A DNA stretch of 64,000 nucleotides, taken from a virus. Each line of letters opens with the position of its first letter. The first letter of the stretch is position 1. Location: IMG/VR virus record IMGVR_UViG_3300013233_000235, positions 140,042-204,041 of that record. One strand, 5' to 3'. The notes beneath the pieces were generated by a model. The model was not told where the DNA came from, ran no database searches, and saw only the letters and a list, made by a program, of their open reading frames with translations. This document shows positions 43,559 through 53,288 of the stretch, in pieces. The position numbers were made by a program, and so were the translations under genes.

Positions 43559-45250
43559 TTATCTCCTTATCTTCGCCTTTAAGAACGAGGGGTTGGCTAG
43601 AATGGCGCGGATATTATTTGCATCGACAATCTCCACGCGCATGGCGTCTCTTCTCCACACGTTATCAATATCTAACACGTAGATCTCGACTTCCGGGATG
43701 TCTTCATTAAGCTGGTGGTTAATCAAATGGATAGATTTAGCCACATCAGATGTGTACCGGTATACCCCATCCGTGATTGTTTTAATTGCTAGCTCGGTAC
43801 TGATTAGCCGGCTAGTAACAGTCACCATGGATGCATCAACTTCCGTCATCCGATCCATGAGTAACAGATGCTCATTATGCGCAACTATGTGCTCGTTACC
43901 AATCTCTTCCAAGATGGGTTGTACGACTATCCTGCTATTCACACCGGTGGGTGTTTCAAAGGATATGGTGTTGAGCCCACGCATAGACAAACGCACCATC
44001 TCCATAGCGAACTGGCCATTCGACCCTTCAACCCACAAAGTGGCTGTCACAAAACCGGTATTGAGTCTGTGGTTATAGATGGTCGAGGTACTGGGTGCCG
44101 TGGTGCGACCGATGTACGCGTTCTGCAATGGTGCTTGTATAATGGCGCGTATATTTACGGCCACATCGGTGGTTACCACGATATTCTTACCATCGACCAT
44201 CCGCGTGCTGGCGACAGCCCTACGCCATACACCCTGATCGTTAACCCATAAACACATCGATGGGTACATGGTGTTAAGGTTATGCACCATGGGGTGGTCA
44301 GTTTTAGGGACCAGGGATTCATATATGAAAGAACCTGTCCCCATCAGACGCACGGTTATTCTTACGCGCAATGGCTCGTCAGATGTAATAACCACTACAT
44401 CGGGGTGGGTCATCGCCACATCCGATAGTGGGATACTGAACAGCCCATCCGAGTCCTGCGCCCACACCTGCACATCTAAATCGTAACTATTCAGACCGTG
44501 TACAAACGTGTGAACCAACTCGGCGGTGTCGCTGCTATAGGCCTTACCGCTGGATAATGGTACTTGTGCGAAATACCCGTTCTCGATGGTGTTCTTAATG
44601 GATGCCTGTAACTCCAACAGTGCGTTGAACTCGTTGCGCATTGCTAAGAAATCACCAAGGACCGTTGCCTGCTGCACGTCCAGTGTGGACTGGCGAAGCT
44701 CCAGGTCGGTCACCTGCTTGATACCCACAGTGTCCGCTTGTGGGGCAAGTGGTTTTACAGCCTCTTTTATGGCCTCGATGCCCTGCGTTAATGCGGAGCA
44801 TGCTAAGTCATTGTTAAGAAGTGGATTTGTATGACGCGTGTTATATTCCAGGTTTCCCCGGAATGATAGCCACGTGGCTGGGTCCAGCTTATCGAATGGG
44901 GCACTGTTAATTGAATCCAGCAGACCTTGGTCAACATACCCTGTACCAACCGCCTGGTAACGTACACGGATGTACTTGTAAGCGCCCCTGATTACTAGGT
45001 AGCTATACACCTCCTCCGATGTCACCTCGCTGACAGACAAGAACATGGGAGAGAAGAATACATCACGCTGAGCTATAAGGGGGGTCCAGACAGGTATTGT
45101 TAGGGAATCCCCACCCTCAACTATCAGACCCCTGCGGTAAAAAGCACCGGCTGACAAGATGACACCCACTGACGATGTCAGCGAGTGTATCTCATCGGGT
45201 ATAAGGTTATCCACACTAGCAGCGGTGTGGTCGTACGAATAAGTAGCCAT
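43559..45250 (-). CDS. Virion structural protein, 'NLIPxEIH' family
   Basis: 563 aa. Opens with 'AASVDNLIPDEIHSLTSSVGVIL', shared with the following gene ('PENLIPNEVHTITAANGVSL'). Later repeats of 'H-x-L-N-T/S' modules (VHGLNSYDLDVQVWAQD; VHNLNTMYPSMCLWVNDQGVW; NHRLNTGFVTATLWVEGSNGQ; NHQLNEDIPEVEIYVLDIDNVW) suggest four tandem beta domains of a fibre or baseplate wedge. It abuts the 868-aa fibre by one base. Confidence 0.75.
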   Translation of the reverse strand: MATYSYDHTAASVDNLIPDEIHSLTSSVGVILSAGAFYRRGLIVEGGDSLTIPVWTPLIAQRDVFFSPMFLSVSEVTSEEVYSYLVIRGAYKYIRVRYQAVGTGYVDQGLLDSINSAPFDKLDPATWLSFRGNLEYNTRHTNPLLNNDLACSALTQGIEAIKEAVKPLAPQADTVGIKQVTDLELRQSTLDVQQATVLGDFLAMRNEFNALLELQASIKNTIENGYFAQVPLSSGKAYSSDTAELVHTFVHGLNSYDLDVQVWAQDSDGLFSIPLSDVAMTHPDVVVITSDEPLRVRITVRLMGTGSFIYESLVPKTDHPMVHNLNTMYPSMCLWVNDQGVWRRAVASTRMVDGKNIVVTTDVAVNIRAIIQAPLQNAYIGRTTAPSTSTIYNHRLNTGFVTATLWVEGSNGQFAMEMVRLSMRGLNTISFETPTGVNSRIVVQPILEEIGNEHIVAHNEHLLLMDRMTEVDASMVTVTSRLISTELAIKTITDGVYRYTSDVAKSIHLINHQLNEDIPEVEIYVLDIDNVWRRDAMRVEIVDANNIRAILANPSFLKAKIRR

Positions 45251-46234
45251 CTAACCCACCTTCATTATTGATAGACCGCAGGCTATGCCAGGGCCAGCAA
45301 TGACGCATGTCACGGGAACGCCATCGGATGACTGAACCTCCAAACCTATAATCTGATTTGTAGATACTCCAACAACAGACCCGTAAATGGGGGATGTTGT
45401 AACCGGTAGGCCATCTATAACGTAACGGAATATGCCCCTCAGTTTTGTACCATCAACATCCAGAATGGTGGGGTTGCCAGCCATGTTCACCATATAGGTG
45501 CCACTGACACCCGGTTTAATAACTACCCCGGTGGGCACCCACGTATTTTCGCCAATGTTTCCGAGGTCCTTGGAAGCACTACCCGTATTAGCTTGGAAGT
45601 AAATCTGTCTACTGGACTCTGTCGCCTGGACGACGGATTCAGCGAGGGTGCGCATGCTAGACACGATTGGGAAAACCAGTGAATCATTTAGATCCTGGAT
45701 ATCGGACATGCTGATGTTGCGCGACGGATTCTCTAGAGCGACAGCCATGCCGGCCATCGCCTCTAGAATTCTTGGTACACCGTCTATGGATGTGAAGGGT
45801 ACATTGTGCGGAGTGTGTGGGAAGGTTGCTGGTACGTCGGCGATTGCATCCCAGTCGGTCGTGGTCAGTGCGGTCAGTGTGTCCAGACCCTGTTTCACGA
45901 TCTGTGGGACCACATCAGCCAATTCCCCACCGAGCGTCCTATAGACTAATACGTAAGACCCGCTGGTGGTGGGGTCCATGAAACCGAACCCCCCAACCAC
46001 GCGCTTATTCGTATTATCGGTGGCGGTTTCGTACGGATAGGCCATGAATATCTCATTGCCTTCTGTTAGAACTGTTCCTGATTCCTTATCAATCACCACC
46101 AAGCTATCCGCGTAAAACGGGGACACATCTGGTATGACGTAATTCAGTGAAACCCCGTTAGCGGCGGTTATGGTATGAACTTCGTTTGGGATCAAATTCT
46201 CCGGCAACGTCCCCAGTGGATCGAATGGGTACAT
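45251..46234 (-). CDS. Virion structural protein, 'NLIPxEIH' family
   Basis: 327 aa with AGGAG eight bases before the ATG. Same N-terminal motif as the gene after it, then helical connectors and a C-terminal beta domain (GENTWVPTGVVIKPGVSGTYMVNMAGNPTILDVDG). First gene of the minus-strand fibre block; the divergent promoter region lies at 46235-46293. Confidence 0.7.
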   Translation of the reverse strand: MYPFDPLGTLPENLIPNEVHTITAANGVSLNYVIPDVSPFYADSLVVIDKESGTVLTEGNEIFMAYPYETATDNTNKRVVGGFGFMDPTTSGSYVLVYRTLGGELADVVPQIVKQGLDTLTALTTTDWDAIADVPATFPHTPHNVPFTSIDGVPRILEAMAGMAVALENPSRNISMSDIQDLNDSLVFPIVSSMRTLAESVVQATESSRQIYFQANTGSASKDLGNIGENTWVPTGVVIKPGVSGTYMVNMAGNPTILDVDGTKLRGIFRYVIDGLPVTTSPIYGSVVGVSTNQIIGLEVQSSDGVPVTCVIAGPGIACGLSIMKVG

Positions 46235-46293
46235 ATTTCTCTCCTTATATGGGTGGTTCGCATATAATTAAATTGAATGGAACAGTGATTATT
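46235..46293. promoter_or_regulatory. Divergent intergenic region
   Basis: Separates the first fibre gene (minus) from 46294 (plus). Contains AAGGAG for the minus gene and ATATAATTAAATTGAATGG, an AT-rich core without the cassette hairpin. Probably divergent late promoters. Confidence 0.35.
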
Positions 46294-47514
46294 ATGTTTG
46301 AATTGGTAAAAATATACGTACGTACCGGCCGAAAGTGGGAGACCATATCGGCGGACGGACTGGCGGTTGGTGACCTTTTAGATGGTTATCGGGAGACGCG
46401 GCTTATCATATTAGGCTCGGGGGTCCCCATCACCACTGTTGATCTTAAAACACTTTGTATCGGCATCCCCGCAGAGGAATCCACCATGGGCATCGTGGCC
46501 TGGCTGGGCCTGCTCCAATCCATACCTAGGGACGCTGTTGTAAACCATCGCCGGCTAACCGAACTCGGTAAGATGCGGGTATCCAACGTATCCAACTATG
46601 CGGTATCTGTTGGCATTGGGGATGGCAGCCATGGGGATGGGGGTAGCGTGGCTATCGCCAGTGGGGCTGATATAATCATGCGGAACACTTCTGACGACGA
46701 CGTCACCAGTTACTTGCAGGAGAACTGCTTATTCTGCATTAACGGGTACGTGTTGACAAGCACGCTGGTGGGTGACAATCTGGTTATAGACCTGGGAGCA
46801 CCTTTCGCATGGGCCAACAGCCCTCGCCCATACACCGTAGATATTATCGACCTGAGTGAGCTAGGTTCGTGGGAGTGGGTACCATTTGCCGACTGTGCAT
46901 TGACCAGACAGCCTGATATGGATGCTGATCGCATACTCAACCATAGTCGGGTGCATGTCAACATCCCAAACCTCCATGAGTACACACCCATTGTGATACT
47001 GGATGGGATGCCCCACTTCTTAGATGGTACCTACGATGTGGTCAGTAAAGATACGCTGGAGATAACATTGGACCATACCAGGGTTACGGCCAACGTAATG
47101 AACTACCCCATTAGCCGTAACCTCACTGGCAATAAGACAAGTGGGTTTGTCTCCTATGACTTCGATCCGATTATGTACATGGGCGTACCTCAGAGTGGCA
47201 TGCTACTTATCAAGAATACAGACATCAACCTAGATATAACCCACCTCGGTGGCACGGGTATACCCGGTATGTACACCACTGGCGCACCAACCGACGGGCT
47301 GTTAATTGATACGCGTGGCAGGCCACATAGTTACCAATACGGGTTATCTAACGGTTACATCTGGGGGGTTACATGTAACCTCGGTTACCGTAAGGGGGAT
47401 CTGATGGAGGGGCAGTTTGGTGTGACGTACCGTGGGCACGTCCCCGTTGATGACAAACACCCTCGTTTAGAGGATGCACGGCTGTTGAACCTATACACAC
47501 TGACTTCGGTATAA
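46294..47514 (+). CDS. Virion structural protein
   Basis: 406 aa from the ATG at 46294 (MFELVKIYVRTGRKWETISADGL); the open frame extends back into the divergent gene but that part is non-coding. Mixed beta, with 'VPITTVDLKTLCIGIPAEE' and 'MLLIKNTDINLDITHLGGTGIPGM' segments. Single-gene unit closed by a palindromic terminator. Virion role inferred from context. Confidence 0.6.
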   Translation: MFELVKIYVRTGRKWETISADGLAVGDLLDGYRETRLIILGSGVPITTVDLKTLCIGIPAEESTMGIVAWLGLLQSIPRDAVVNHRRLTELGKMRVSNVSNYAVSVGIGDGSHGDGGSVAIASGADIIMRNTSDDDVTSYLQENCLFCINGYVLTSTLVGDNLVIDLGAPFAWANSPRPYTVDIIDLSELGSWEWVPFADCALTRQPDMDADRILNHSRVHVNIPNLHEYTPIVILDGMPHFLDGTYDVVSKDTLEITLDHTRVTANVMNYPISRNLTGNKTSGFVSYDFDPIMYMGVPQSGMLLIKNTDINLDITHLGGTGIPGMYTTGAPTDGLLIDTRGRPHSYQYGLSNGYIWGVTCNLGYRKGDLMEGQFGVTYRGHVPVDDKHPRLEDARLLNLYTLTSV

Positions 47515-47546
47515 AAGAACCCACGCCCGTTTGGGCGTGGGTTCTT
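47515..47546. terminator. Bidirectional terminator
   Basis: Perfect 14-bp palindrome (47515-47528 and 47533-47546, loop GTTT) between convergent genes, with short A and T tracts. Confidence 0.85.
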
Positions 47547-47551
47547 ATGAG

Positions 47552-48154
47552 CTATACCGCGATTTCTATCAATGATGCTTCCAATAATGCCACTTGCCGC
47601 TCTAGTCGTGTGCACCGATCCCGCCAGTGTTTCACTTCGGCATGACTGGAGGTTCTAGCGGCAATGGAGCCAGCCCTAGCCGCCAATAGCTTTGCCATAG
47701 CAGCTGGGCTAATAGCCTTCGAAGTCGGATAACGGTGGGTGGTTACTTTCGGAGCAACCCCTATAAGGTCACTAATGACATCTGATAACTGGGCTTTAAC
47801 CTCACCCAATAACACGTCGTCGGGCAGTAACCCGATATCAATGGAGAGTATGATGTCATTTACCGTGGCTGATATACCCGGTGGTGCCCCGACTATCAGC
47901 GAGCTGGGCATGGCTAGCCTAGCACTGGATATCACGCTGGACAACGTTATAATTTTAACGCCAGCCACCTTGTCAGCATCATACTTGGATTTGGACAAGC
48001 CGTTGGCCAAGTAATACGTGGGGTACACGTCGATACCCCTAGCCACCAGTGATGTAAAATCCTCGATGGCGGTGCACTTGTAAGACCCAGTGGGGTCTAT
48101 GTTAAACGGTGGTTCTAATACATAGACCCCCGATGCATCGATGAGTGGTATCAT
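47552..48154 (-). CDS. Hypothetical virion-associated protein
   Basis: 200 aa. N-terminus 'IDASGVYVLEPPFNIDPTGSYKCTAIEDF', C-terminal coiled coil (HWRDRCTRLERQVALLEASLIEIAV). It follows 48157 after two bases. The coiled coil suggests oligomerisation; structural role inferred. Confidence 0.6.
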   Translation of the reverse strand: MIPLIDASGVYVLEPPFNIDPTGSYKCTAIEDFTSLVARGIDVYPTYYLANGLSKSKYDADKVAGVKIITLSSVISSARLAMPSSLIVGAPPGISATVNDIILSIDIGLLPDDVLLGEVKAQLSDVISDLIGVAPKVTTHRYPTSKAISPAAMAKLLAARAGSIAARTSSHAEVKHWRDRCTRLERQVALLEASLIEIAV

Positions 48155-48156
48155 TA

Positions 48157-49452
48157 TCAGGCTCCGACTGGTAATGCTGCGAGATAACTCTCCCTAAGCA
48201 TGATGCGATGTTTAACGCCGTTGGTGATGTAAGCGATGTAGGCCAGCTCGCCATCCTGCATTAATTCCATACCTTGCGTCAGCGGCATTATGTTACCGAC
48301 CACCCTTACCGTTTCAGCTAACCGTAACCCTTCCTCGATCATGCGTATAGCATCGATGGTGGGGGTTTTTAATTTGGATAGGTTGGAGTCATTTACCCGG
48401 ATGTTAGCATAGTCCGGGTACAGTTCACGGAAGGGCGTATTGGCCCCAGTACCATCGGGAAATGTTAGAAACGCTATGGACTTATACATGGCCACAGTCG
48501 TATCGACGTCCACATCAGGATCTATCACTGCCGGGTATCGGACATTCAGCGCTTTTTCTCTGAAGTTGAACGGATTCACCATTGGCGAATATGCGTATGG
48601 TGTGGGCCCACTTGACCTGATAGCCTCACAGTCCCATGCTGGGATGATGGTTATCGAGTCTTGTATGATGATGTCTGGTATTCGGGATTGCCAGTATGCC
48701 GGTGTCTCGCCGGTGCGCCGTAGGACATATGTCCGGATAGCATCCAGTTGTTTTTGTGGATCGAGTGCCTGCTCTCCGAAACATACTAGCAACCATGTTA
48801 ACATCATGGATCTGCTGGTGTTTGGATCGATCCATTTAAGGTTCATGGTTTTAGCAGCAGTCATCGGGTCATTACCGGCAGTATCCTGCTGGGCATTAAC
48901 CCGATCCTCATAACTAACCTGGCTCGCAATGGTGGAGACCGTTGAATAGGATTGTTTGAGGTCATTGATGTCCGCAATGGGTGGTACCACCCTGATCTCA
49001 TACCCCCCATACTCTGATGAGAAATAACTATCGGCTAACCACACTTTCACATCTGACACGGCACCACCCGCATTATGTGTCCATGCCACCCATGCTGGGT
49101 ACTCAGCCCCATCAGCCACAATCACGGGGCCTGTGGATATGTTTGTTAAGCCGGGGTTTCTAGCTGAGATGATGTTTAGGTAGTTACCACCGCTAGAAGC
49201 ATTGATGATAAAGTCATCGAGTGTGGATAGCATATCCGTACTCGTAACCTCGGGGATGTCGTTCTCGACACCTTCCACGGCACATGAGAATACTGTTACA
49301 CCGATACTATCGTACTGCCGTGATGCCAGCTCTATTTGATGTGTGCTGAATGTCCGTGAGCGTCTAGAAAGCTCCCCGATTGGAGAGGTTTTTCCGGACA
49401 CCCGATCCAGCAATTTGTTGATTGTGCAAAATGCCCTAATTTTATAACCCAT
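48157..49452 (-). CDS. Virion structural protein
   Basis: 431 aa from the ATG at 49452 (MGYKIRAFCTINKLLDRV), which has GGTGA upstream; ten extra codons to 49482 lack a ribosome site. Contains 'FSTHQIELASRQYDSIGVTVFSCAVEG' and a long alpha/beta body with no enzyme motif. Likely a baseplate or tail component, by position among virion genes. Confidence 0.6.
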   Translation of the reverse strand: MGYKIRAFCTINKLLDRVSGKTSPIGELSRRSRTFSTHQIELASRQYDSIGVTVFSCAVEGVENDIPEVTSTDMLSTLDDFIINASSGGNYLNIISARNPGLTNISTGPVIVADGAEYPAWVAWTHNAGGAVSDVKVWLADSYFSSEYGGYEIRVVPPIADINDLKQSYSTVSTIASQVSYEDRVNAQQDTAGNDPMTAAKTMNLKWIDPNTSRSMMLTWLLVCFGEQALDPQKQLDAIRTYVLRRTGETPAYWQSRIPDIIIQDSITIIPAWDCEAIRSSGPTPYAYSPMVNPFNFREKALNVRYPAVIDPDVDVDTTVAMYKSIAFLTFPDGTGANTPFRELYPDYANIRVNDSNLSKLKTPTIDAIRMIEEGLRLAETVRVVGNIMPLTQGMELMQDGELAYIAYITNGVKHRIMLRESYLAALPVGA

Positions 49453-49507
49453 AATGTTCACCATAAGTGGATGTGCGTACATAGAAATAACACAAAAAGG
49501 ATTGATT

Positions 49508-49954
49508 ATGAATATGGCTATTGATAGAGGTTACATGTGTTTCATATGGGAGACCACAACTGTGCGCACCAAAGCTATCGTACTTGGTTCAGTATGGGCG
49601 CTAATACTGATTACGCTGGCATCCATATTTTTACCAGCATCGGATGTCACCGCTAACACAATAACCACCATGACGCCTGAAGTAGTTAAGGCTGATATGC
49701 CACCTATCGTGGAAGTTATGACCATGCCCGCCCTGGAAACACCCACGGTGAACAAACAACCCCCAGTGGCACAAGTGCAACCACCCAAGGTAAAGCCGAC
49801 TGTGATCAGCCAGCCTAAGAAGGCACCCGAAGTCACTGTAAAATGTACACCCACCCGGGCACCACCGGCTGTTAGCCCACCCGCTAAGATTAATAATCAC
49901 GCCAATCTTAATAGAATGAACAGACTTAACAAACTACTAAACCAATACAGATAG
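49508..49954 (+). CDS. Membrane-anchored proline-rich protein, possible i-spanin
   Basis: 148 aa. Short cytoplasmic N-terminus, one transmembrane segment (about 22-44: AIVLGSVWALILITLASIFLP), then a periplasmic Pro/Lys/Thr-rich region (QPPVAQVQPPKVKPTVISQP) and a C-terminal polar helix. It is followed 8 bases later by a lipoprotein gene. The pair looks like inner- and outer-membrane spanins that fuse the membranes in lysis, though proline-rich anchors are also TonB-like and no endolysin is adjacent. Confidence 0.45.
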   Translation: MNMAIDRGYMCFIWETTTVRTKAIVLGSVWALILITLASIFLPASDVTANTITTMTPEVVKADMPPIVEVMTMPALETPTVNKQPPVAQVQPPKVKPTVISQPKKAPEVTVKCTPTRAPPAVSPPAKINNHANLNRMNRLNKLLNQYR

Positions 49955-49962
49955 GAACTTTT

Positions 49963-50256
49963 ATGCGACTACCCTTGCTTATCACCGCATCCCTTCTAAG
50001 TGGGTGCATGAACATCACCTATAACCGCCCACCACCTGCGCCAACCCCTGTGCCTGAAAAGAAGTGTGTGGTACAGGAATCCGATTATATTAAACTGGTA
50101 GGTCTTTCAGCCGGCTCTTTACCAGAAGCCCTTGATGATCCTACTGATGCCGCCTATGAGGCTTACGCCACTGCTTTAATAACCGTACTGTTGACGTATC
50201 GTCAATCCGCATCCATCTTGATCAAAGGACTCACCGCCCGTGCCGAATGTAATTGA
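49963..50256 (+). CDS. Small lipoprotein, possible o-spanin
   Basis: 97 aa with a signal-peptidase II lipobox 'LLSGC' (Cys15) after a short hydrophobic signal, followed by a Pro-rich start (NRPPPAPTPVPEKKC) and a helical C-terminus. Consistent with an outer-membrane lipoprotein of Rz1 type. Its stop overlaps the GTG start of the RNase H gene. Confidence 0.6.
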   Translation: MRLPLLITASLLSGCMNITYNRPPPAPTPVPEKKCVVQESDYIKLVGLSAGSLPEALDDPTDAAYEAYATALITVLLTYRQSASILIKGLTARAECN

Positions 50257-51640
50257 GTCTAACGATGATGGCGTGCCAGGTATACTTGTGGACTTTGATG
50301 TTCCGGCAACTGTGGCTAAGCATGTGGATATATTTACCGATGGCGGGGCAAAGCCTTCCCATGGTTCCGCAGGATGGGGTTTCTGGGCAGAGGACTCAGA
50401 TGGTACAACTTATAGTGCGCACGGGTACTTGGGTAGTATGTCTACCAACAACCGTGCTGAGCTACGTGCATTTAAGCGCGCACTACAGATGACGATACAC
50501 ATGGGATGGAAAAATATTACCATCTTGTCCGACTCAGAGTATGTAATCAAGGGTACTAAATGGGCCAGAGATAAATGGCGTAATAATAAGTGGCTTAAAC
50601 CCAATGGTGATGCGGTGCCTAACAAAGACTATTGGGTGTCCATACTCGATCTAGAGGATATACTCAAGGTTGAGGGCGTCAAGTGCGCTGTTAAGAAGGT
50701 AAAGGGCCACAGTGGTAAAGATGATGGTAATAATAAAGCCGACATGCTGGCCACACTGGGTAGGCTAGATGGCGAAGGTGGTGATTTCACTGAGTCAATG
50801 GTTGTGGCTAAGACCGGCGATGCACCGGTCAAAGTGAAGTCAGCTAAGTTCAATAAGATGTTGTCAGGCAAGAGGTTGTTCTTTATGGTCAACTCACCCG
50901 CACCAGTGGCCCCTGAAGGACGTACGGCGTATTACCAGACATCTTATCAGGATGAGGTAAAAGATGCCCCAGGCGAAGATCTAGGTGTGGACTTCGGTAG
51001 CACCACTTACTCTGTGCTACACTCTGTTGAGCCCATTGCGGAAGTGGAAGCAGTGTTGGAATATCAGCATGCGGTCACTCCAGATGATTTTGTTAGCCCA
51101 GTCATGATGTACCTAAGTAATGTGACCAAACCAAACGTGTGGCATGAGTTGGGTAACTACGGTAACAACCGTCTGAAGCACAAGCGTTTATCCGCTCGCA
51201 TGGTCGATGGCTTACCAATCACACGCTTTCTACGACCCCCGCGTAATGCGTATAGAGCACTAGACAAAATGGCTGACTTAGATCAGATCCTACATACGGT
51301 GTTATCAAGCGAGGATAACAACTACGAGATTACAGATATAACAGAAGAGCTGTACACAACGTCCGCCAAAGGTGTGCGTAAGATCAGTGATCTATTTAAG
51401 GAGCCTAGGCTACCTGTCAGCACCACATATGGCGGTAAGGACATAAAACTCAACCTAGTGGTCGGCATAGACCTACCTCCCAAGAACAACATGAGTGCCA
51501 TAGGTAAAGCCACCGGCGACCTAGAAGTACTACTTGTTAAATACGAGTCATACGACGATGGTTTTAGATACTGCGTTGTCATCAAATCCGAACAAGGCGA
51601 AGCAATATATTCCAGTCCCGCTAACTTAGAGGTGGCATAA
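50240..51640 (+). CDS. rnhA: Ribonuclease HI with long C-terminal extension
   Basis: 466 aa from a GTG overlapping the previous gene. Residues ~27-180 are RNase HI, which cleaves RNA in RNA-DNA hybrids: catalytic Asp34 (FTDGGA), Glu74 (NNRAEL), Asp98 (LSDSEYV), His157 (KGHSGKDD) and Asp168 (NNKADMLA) are all present. The ~290 residues that follow are not RNase H and are alpha/beta with no recognised domain; known HI enzymes are ~155 aa. It may remove Okazaki primers; the extension could tether it. Confidence 0.9.
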   Translation: MPNVIESNDDGVPGILVDFDVPATVAKHVDIFTDGGAKPSHGSAGWGFWAEDSDGTTYSAHGYLGSMSTNNRAELRAFKRALQMTIHMGWKNITILSDSEYVIKGTKWARDKWRNNKWLKPNGDAVPNKDYWVSILDLEDILKVEGVKCAVKKVKGHSGKDDGNNKADMLATLGRLDGEGGDFTESMVVAKTGDAPVKVKSAKFNKMLSGKRLFFMVNSPAPVAPEGRTAYYQTSYQDEVKDAPGEDLGVDFGSTTYSVLHSVEPIAEVEAVLEYQHAVTPDDFVSPVMMYLSNVTKPNVWHELGNYGNNRLKHKRLSARMVDGLPITRFLRPPRNAYRALDKMADLDQILHTVLSSEDNNYEITDITEELYTTSAKGVRKISDLFKEPRLPVSTTYGGKDIKLNLVVGIDLPPKNNMSAIGKATGDLEVLLVKYESYDDGFRYCVVIKSEQGEAIYSSPANLEVA

Positions 51641-51647
51641 CGCCACC

Positions 51648-51676
51648 CCCACCCATGGTGCTAGGCCATGGGTGGG
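51648..51676. terminator. Hairpin between convergent genes
   Basis: 11-bp palindrome (51648-51658 and 51666-51676, CCCACCCATGG / CCATGGGTGGG). No T run, so termination is likely but not certain. Confidence 0.6.
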
Positions 51677-51687
51677 AGTTATGCATG

Positions 51688-53277
51688 TTATTTGTAGATT
51701 TCTTTAATTTCCTCTAATGAGGTTTCTAGGGCAGTTTTCATAACCCACTCCCTACCCATGAGCATGTGTTTTTCGGTTATCATGCTTACCACCTCTAGAT
51801 GCTTGGTAAGCTTTGCGAAGAAACTGCTTAGTGTGCGTAAGAGTGCGGTGCGTGCATCCATTGTCCACTGCACAACCGCGATGATTGGCGAGCCAATGGG
51901 GTTGGAATCACCCTTGCGCGATTTCTCTAACCCCTCCATGGTTTTCTCAAGATGTTTTACTATCTTCTCAATCGTGTTGGCGGCCTTTTCTATACGCTTA
52001 TCCATTGAGGCGTAATACGCGATTGCAACCTTGGGGGGTATGGGAAGGTAATCAATTTTGTCGACCTCAATCGCAGCAGCCTCAACACCCGTTTGTGGGG
52101 TTGCGGTAAGGGATTCCTCATCTACACTCAGCCCTATACGCATTGTCCCAGGTAGTGAGTCGTAGTAATACTCTGTTACACCAGGGGTGTTAACAGCGTG
52201 TTCCTTTTTAAACAGTTCTAGTAGTTGTGTATCCACCACCTCCTCACGCCAGCTCACGAGGTCAGCAAACATCTGATTAGCAGCATCCTCATGCCTTGCT
52301 TCCTGATCGGGCGACAACTGTTTGTGGGTTGGTGAGCCTTTCTTAATCCTGCCTGGAATCTTATTGGCGGCCTTATCCTCGATAAATAGTTTAAACCCTT
52401 CCATTGCAGAATCGCCCAGTTTTTCAGCGGACTCGGTTATTTTCACAACGGCATCTAGTAGGGCACCATGATCGGCCAGGGTGTCCTCGAATCCTTGGAA
52501 GTTACCAATCTTACCATGGTCCTCAAGCGTTAGCACCCTACCCATATCCTTAAACAGACCCTTGTGCTTATTCCGGTAATCGACATCCAGTGGGAAGAAT
52601 GTAGCTGACGCAATGATCTTGGCCTTTTCGCTATCTTCGCCATAAGCTTTTATGACTTCCAATTCCATCGCAGCGTGTTTATCCTCGGCATGCTTCAGTG
52701 CGTCGGTTAGCTTCTTTAGCTCGGCTTTGGCTTTGGCTTCCTCGGCTTTACTGGCGTTCTTAACAGCTTCTTCAGCGGCTTTAATGCGCTCTTCCGTTGG
52801 GATGACGGCTGTTAGATCGCCGATGTTATCTTGCACATTAGCTATGTTAGCATTAGCGCGGTCACGCCGGTTAGACCGTTCCCCGGTTTTACCGCCGCTT
52901 GGTGTCTTAGACTTCTCGTATGCACCACCTGAAGCACCAGACTTACCAGACGAACTACCGCCGAACATGAACGTTAATGCTCTGGCGATCCACTTTAGAA
53001 TGCGCCCGATCAGGCTGACAATAGCCCCCCATACGCCTTTAATCATAGAGCCGATACCCTGGCACCCGGCGTGGTATTCACTACTCTTTTTAAGCACCAC
53101 ATCGATGGCAGCATCGTATTGCTCAGGCCCAACATCAATGTCTTCGAATGTCATCGCCTCATCTAGCAGTGCCTGTAGGCCCGCTGCTGATTCCTGCTGG
53201 GCATTGGCTGTTTCGATTTCCAGTTCGTCGGCATAGTCCACCAGCGTGCGTCGGTGTAAGTCTTCAATGTATCCCAT
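51688..53277 (-). CDS. Probable internal head/virion protein
   Basis: 529 aa. N-terminal helices (MGYIEDLHRRTLVDYADELEIETANAQQ), a hydrophobic or amphipathic stretch at ~85-107 (MIKGVWGAIVSLIGRILKWIARALTFMFGG), a Gly/Ser/Lys linker (~108-140), a Lys/Glu/Ala-rich coiled coil (~165-210), then a helical C-terminal domain. This profile resembles ejected or internal head proteins of large phages. It could alternatively be a membrane-active protein. Confidence 0.6.
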   Translation of the reverse strand: MGYIEDLHRRTLVDYADELEIETANAQQESAAGLQALLDEAMTFEDIDVGPEQYDAAIDVVLKKSSEYHAGCQGIGSMIKGVWGAIVSLIGRILKWIARALTFMFGGSSSGKSGASGGAYEKSKTPSGGKTGERSNRRDRANANIANVQDNIGDLTAVIPTEERIKAAEEAVKNASKAEEAKAKAELKKLTDALKHAEDKHAAMELEVIKAYGEDSEKAKIIASATFFPLDVDYRNKHKGLFKDMGRVLTLEDHGKIGNFQGFEDTLADHGALLDAVVKITESAEKLGDSAMEGFKLFIEDKAANKIPGRIKKGSPTHKQLSPDQEARHEDAANQMFADLVSWREEVVDTQLLELFKKEHAVNTPGVTEYYYDSLPGTMRIGLSVDEESLTATPQTGVEAAAIEVDKIDYLPIPPKVAIAYYASMDKRIEKAANTIEKIVKHLEKTMEGLEKSRKGDSNPIGSPIIAVVQWTMDARTALLRTLSSFFAKLTKHLEVVSMITEKHMLMGREWVMKTALETSLEEIKEIYK

Positions 53278-53288
53278 TCTAAATCCCC

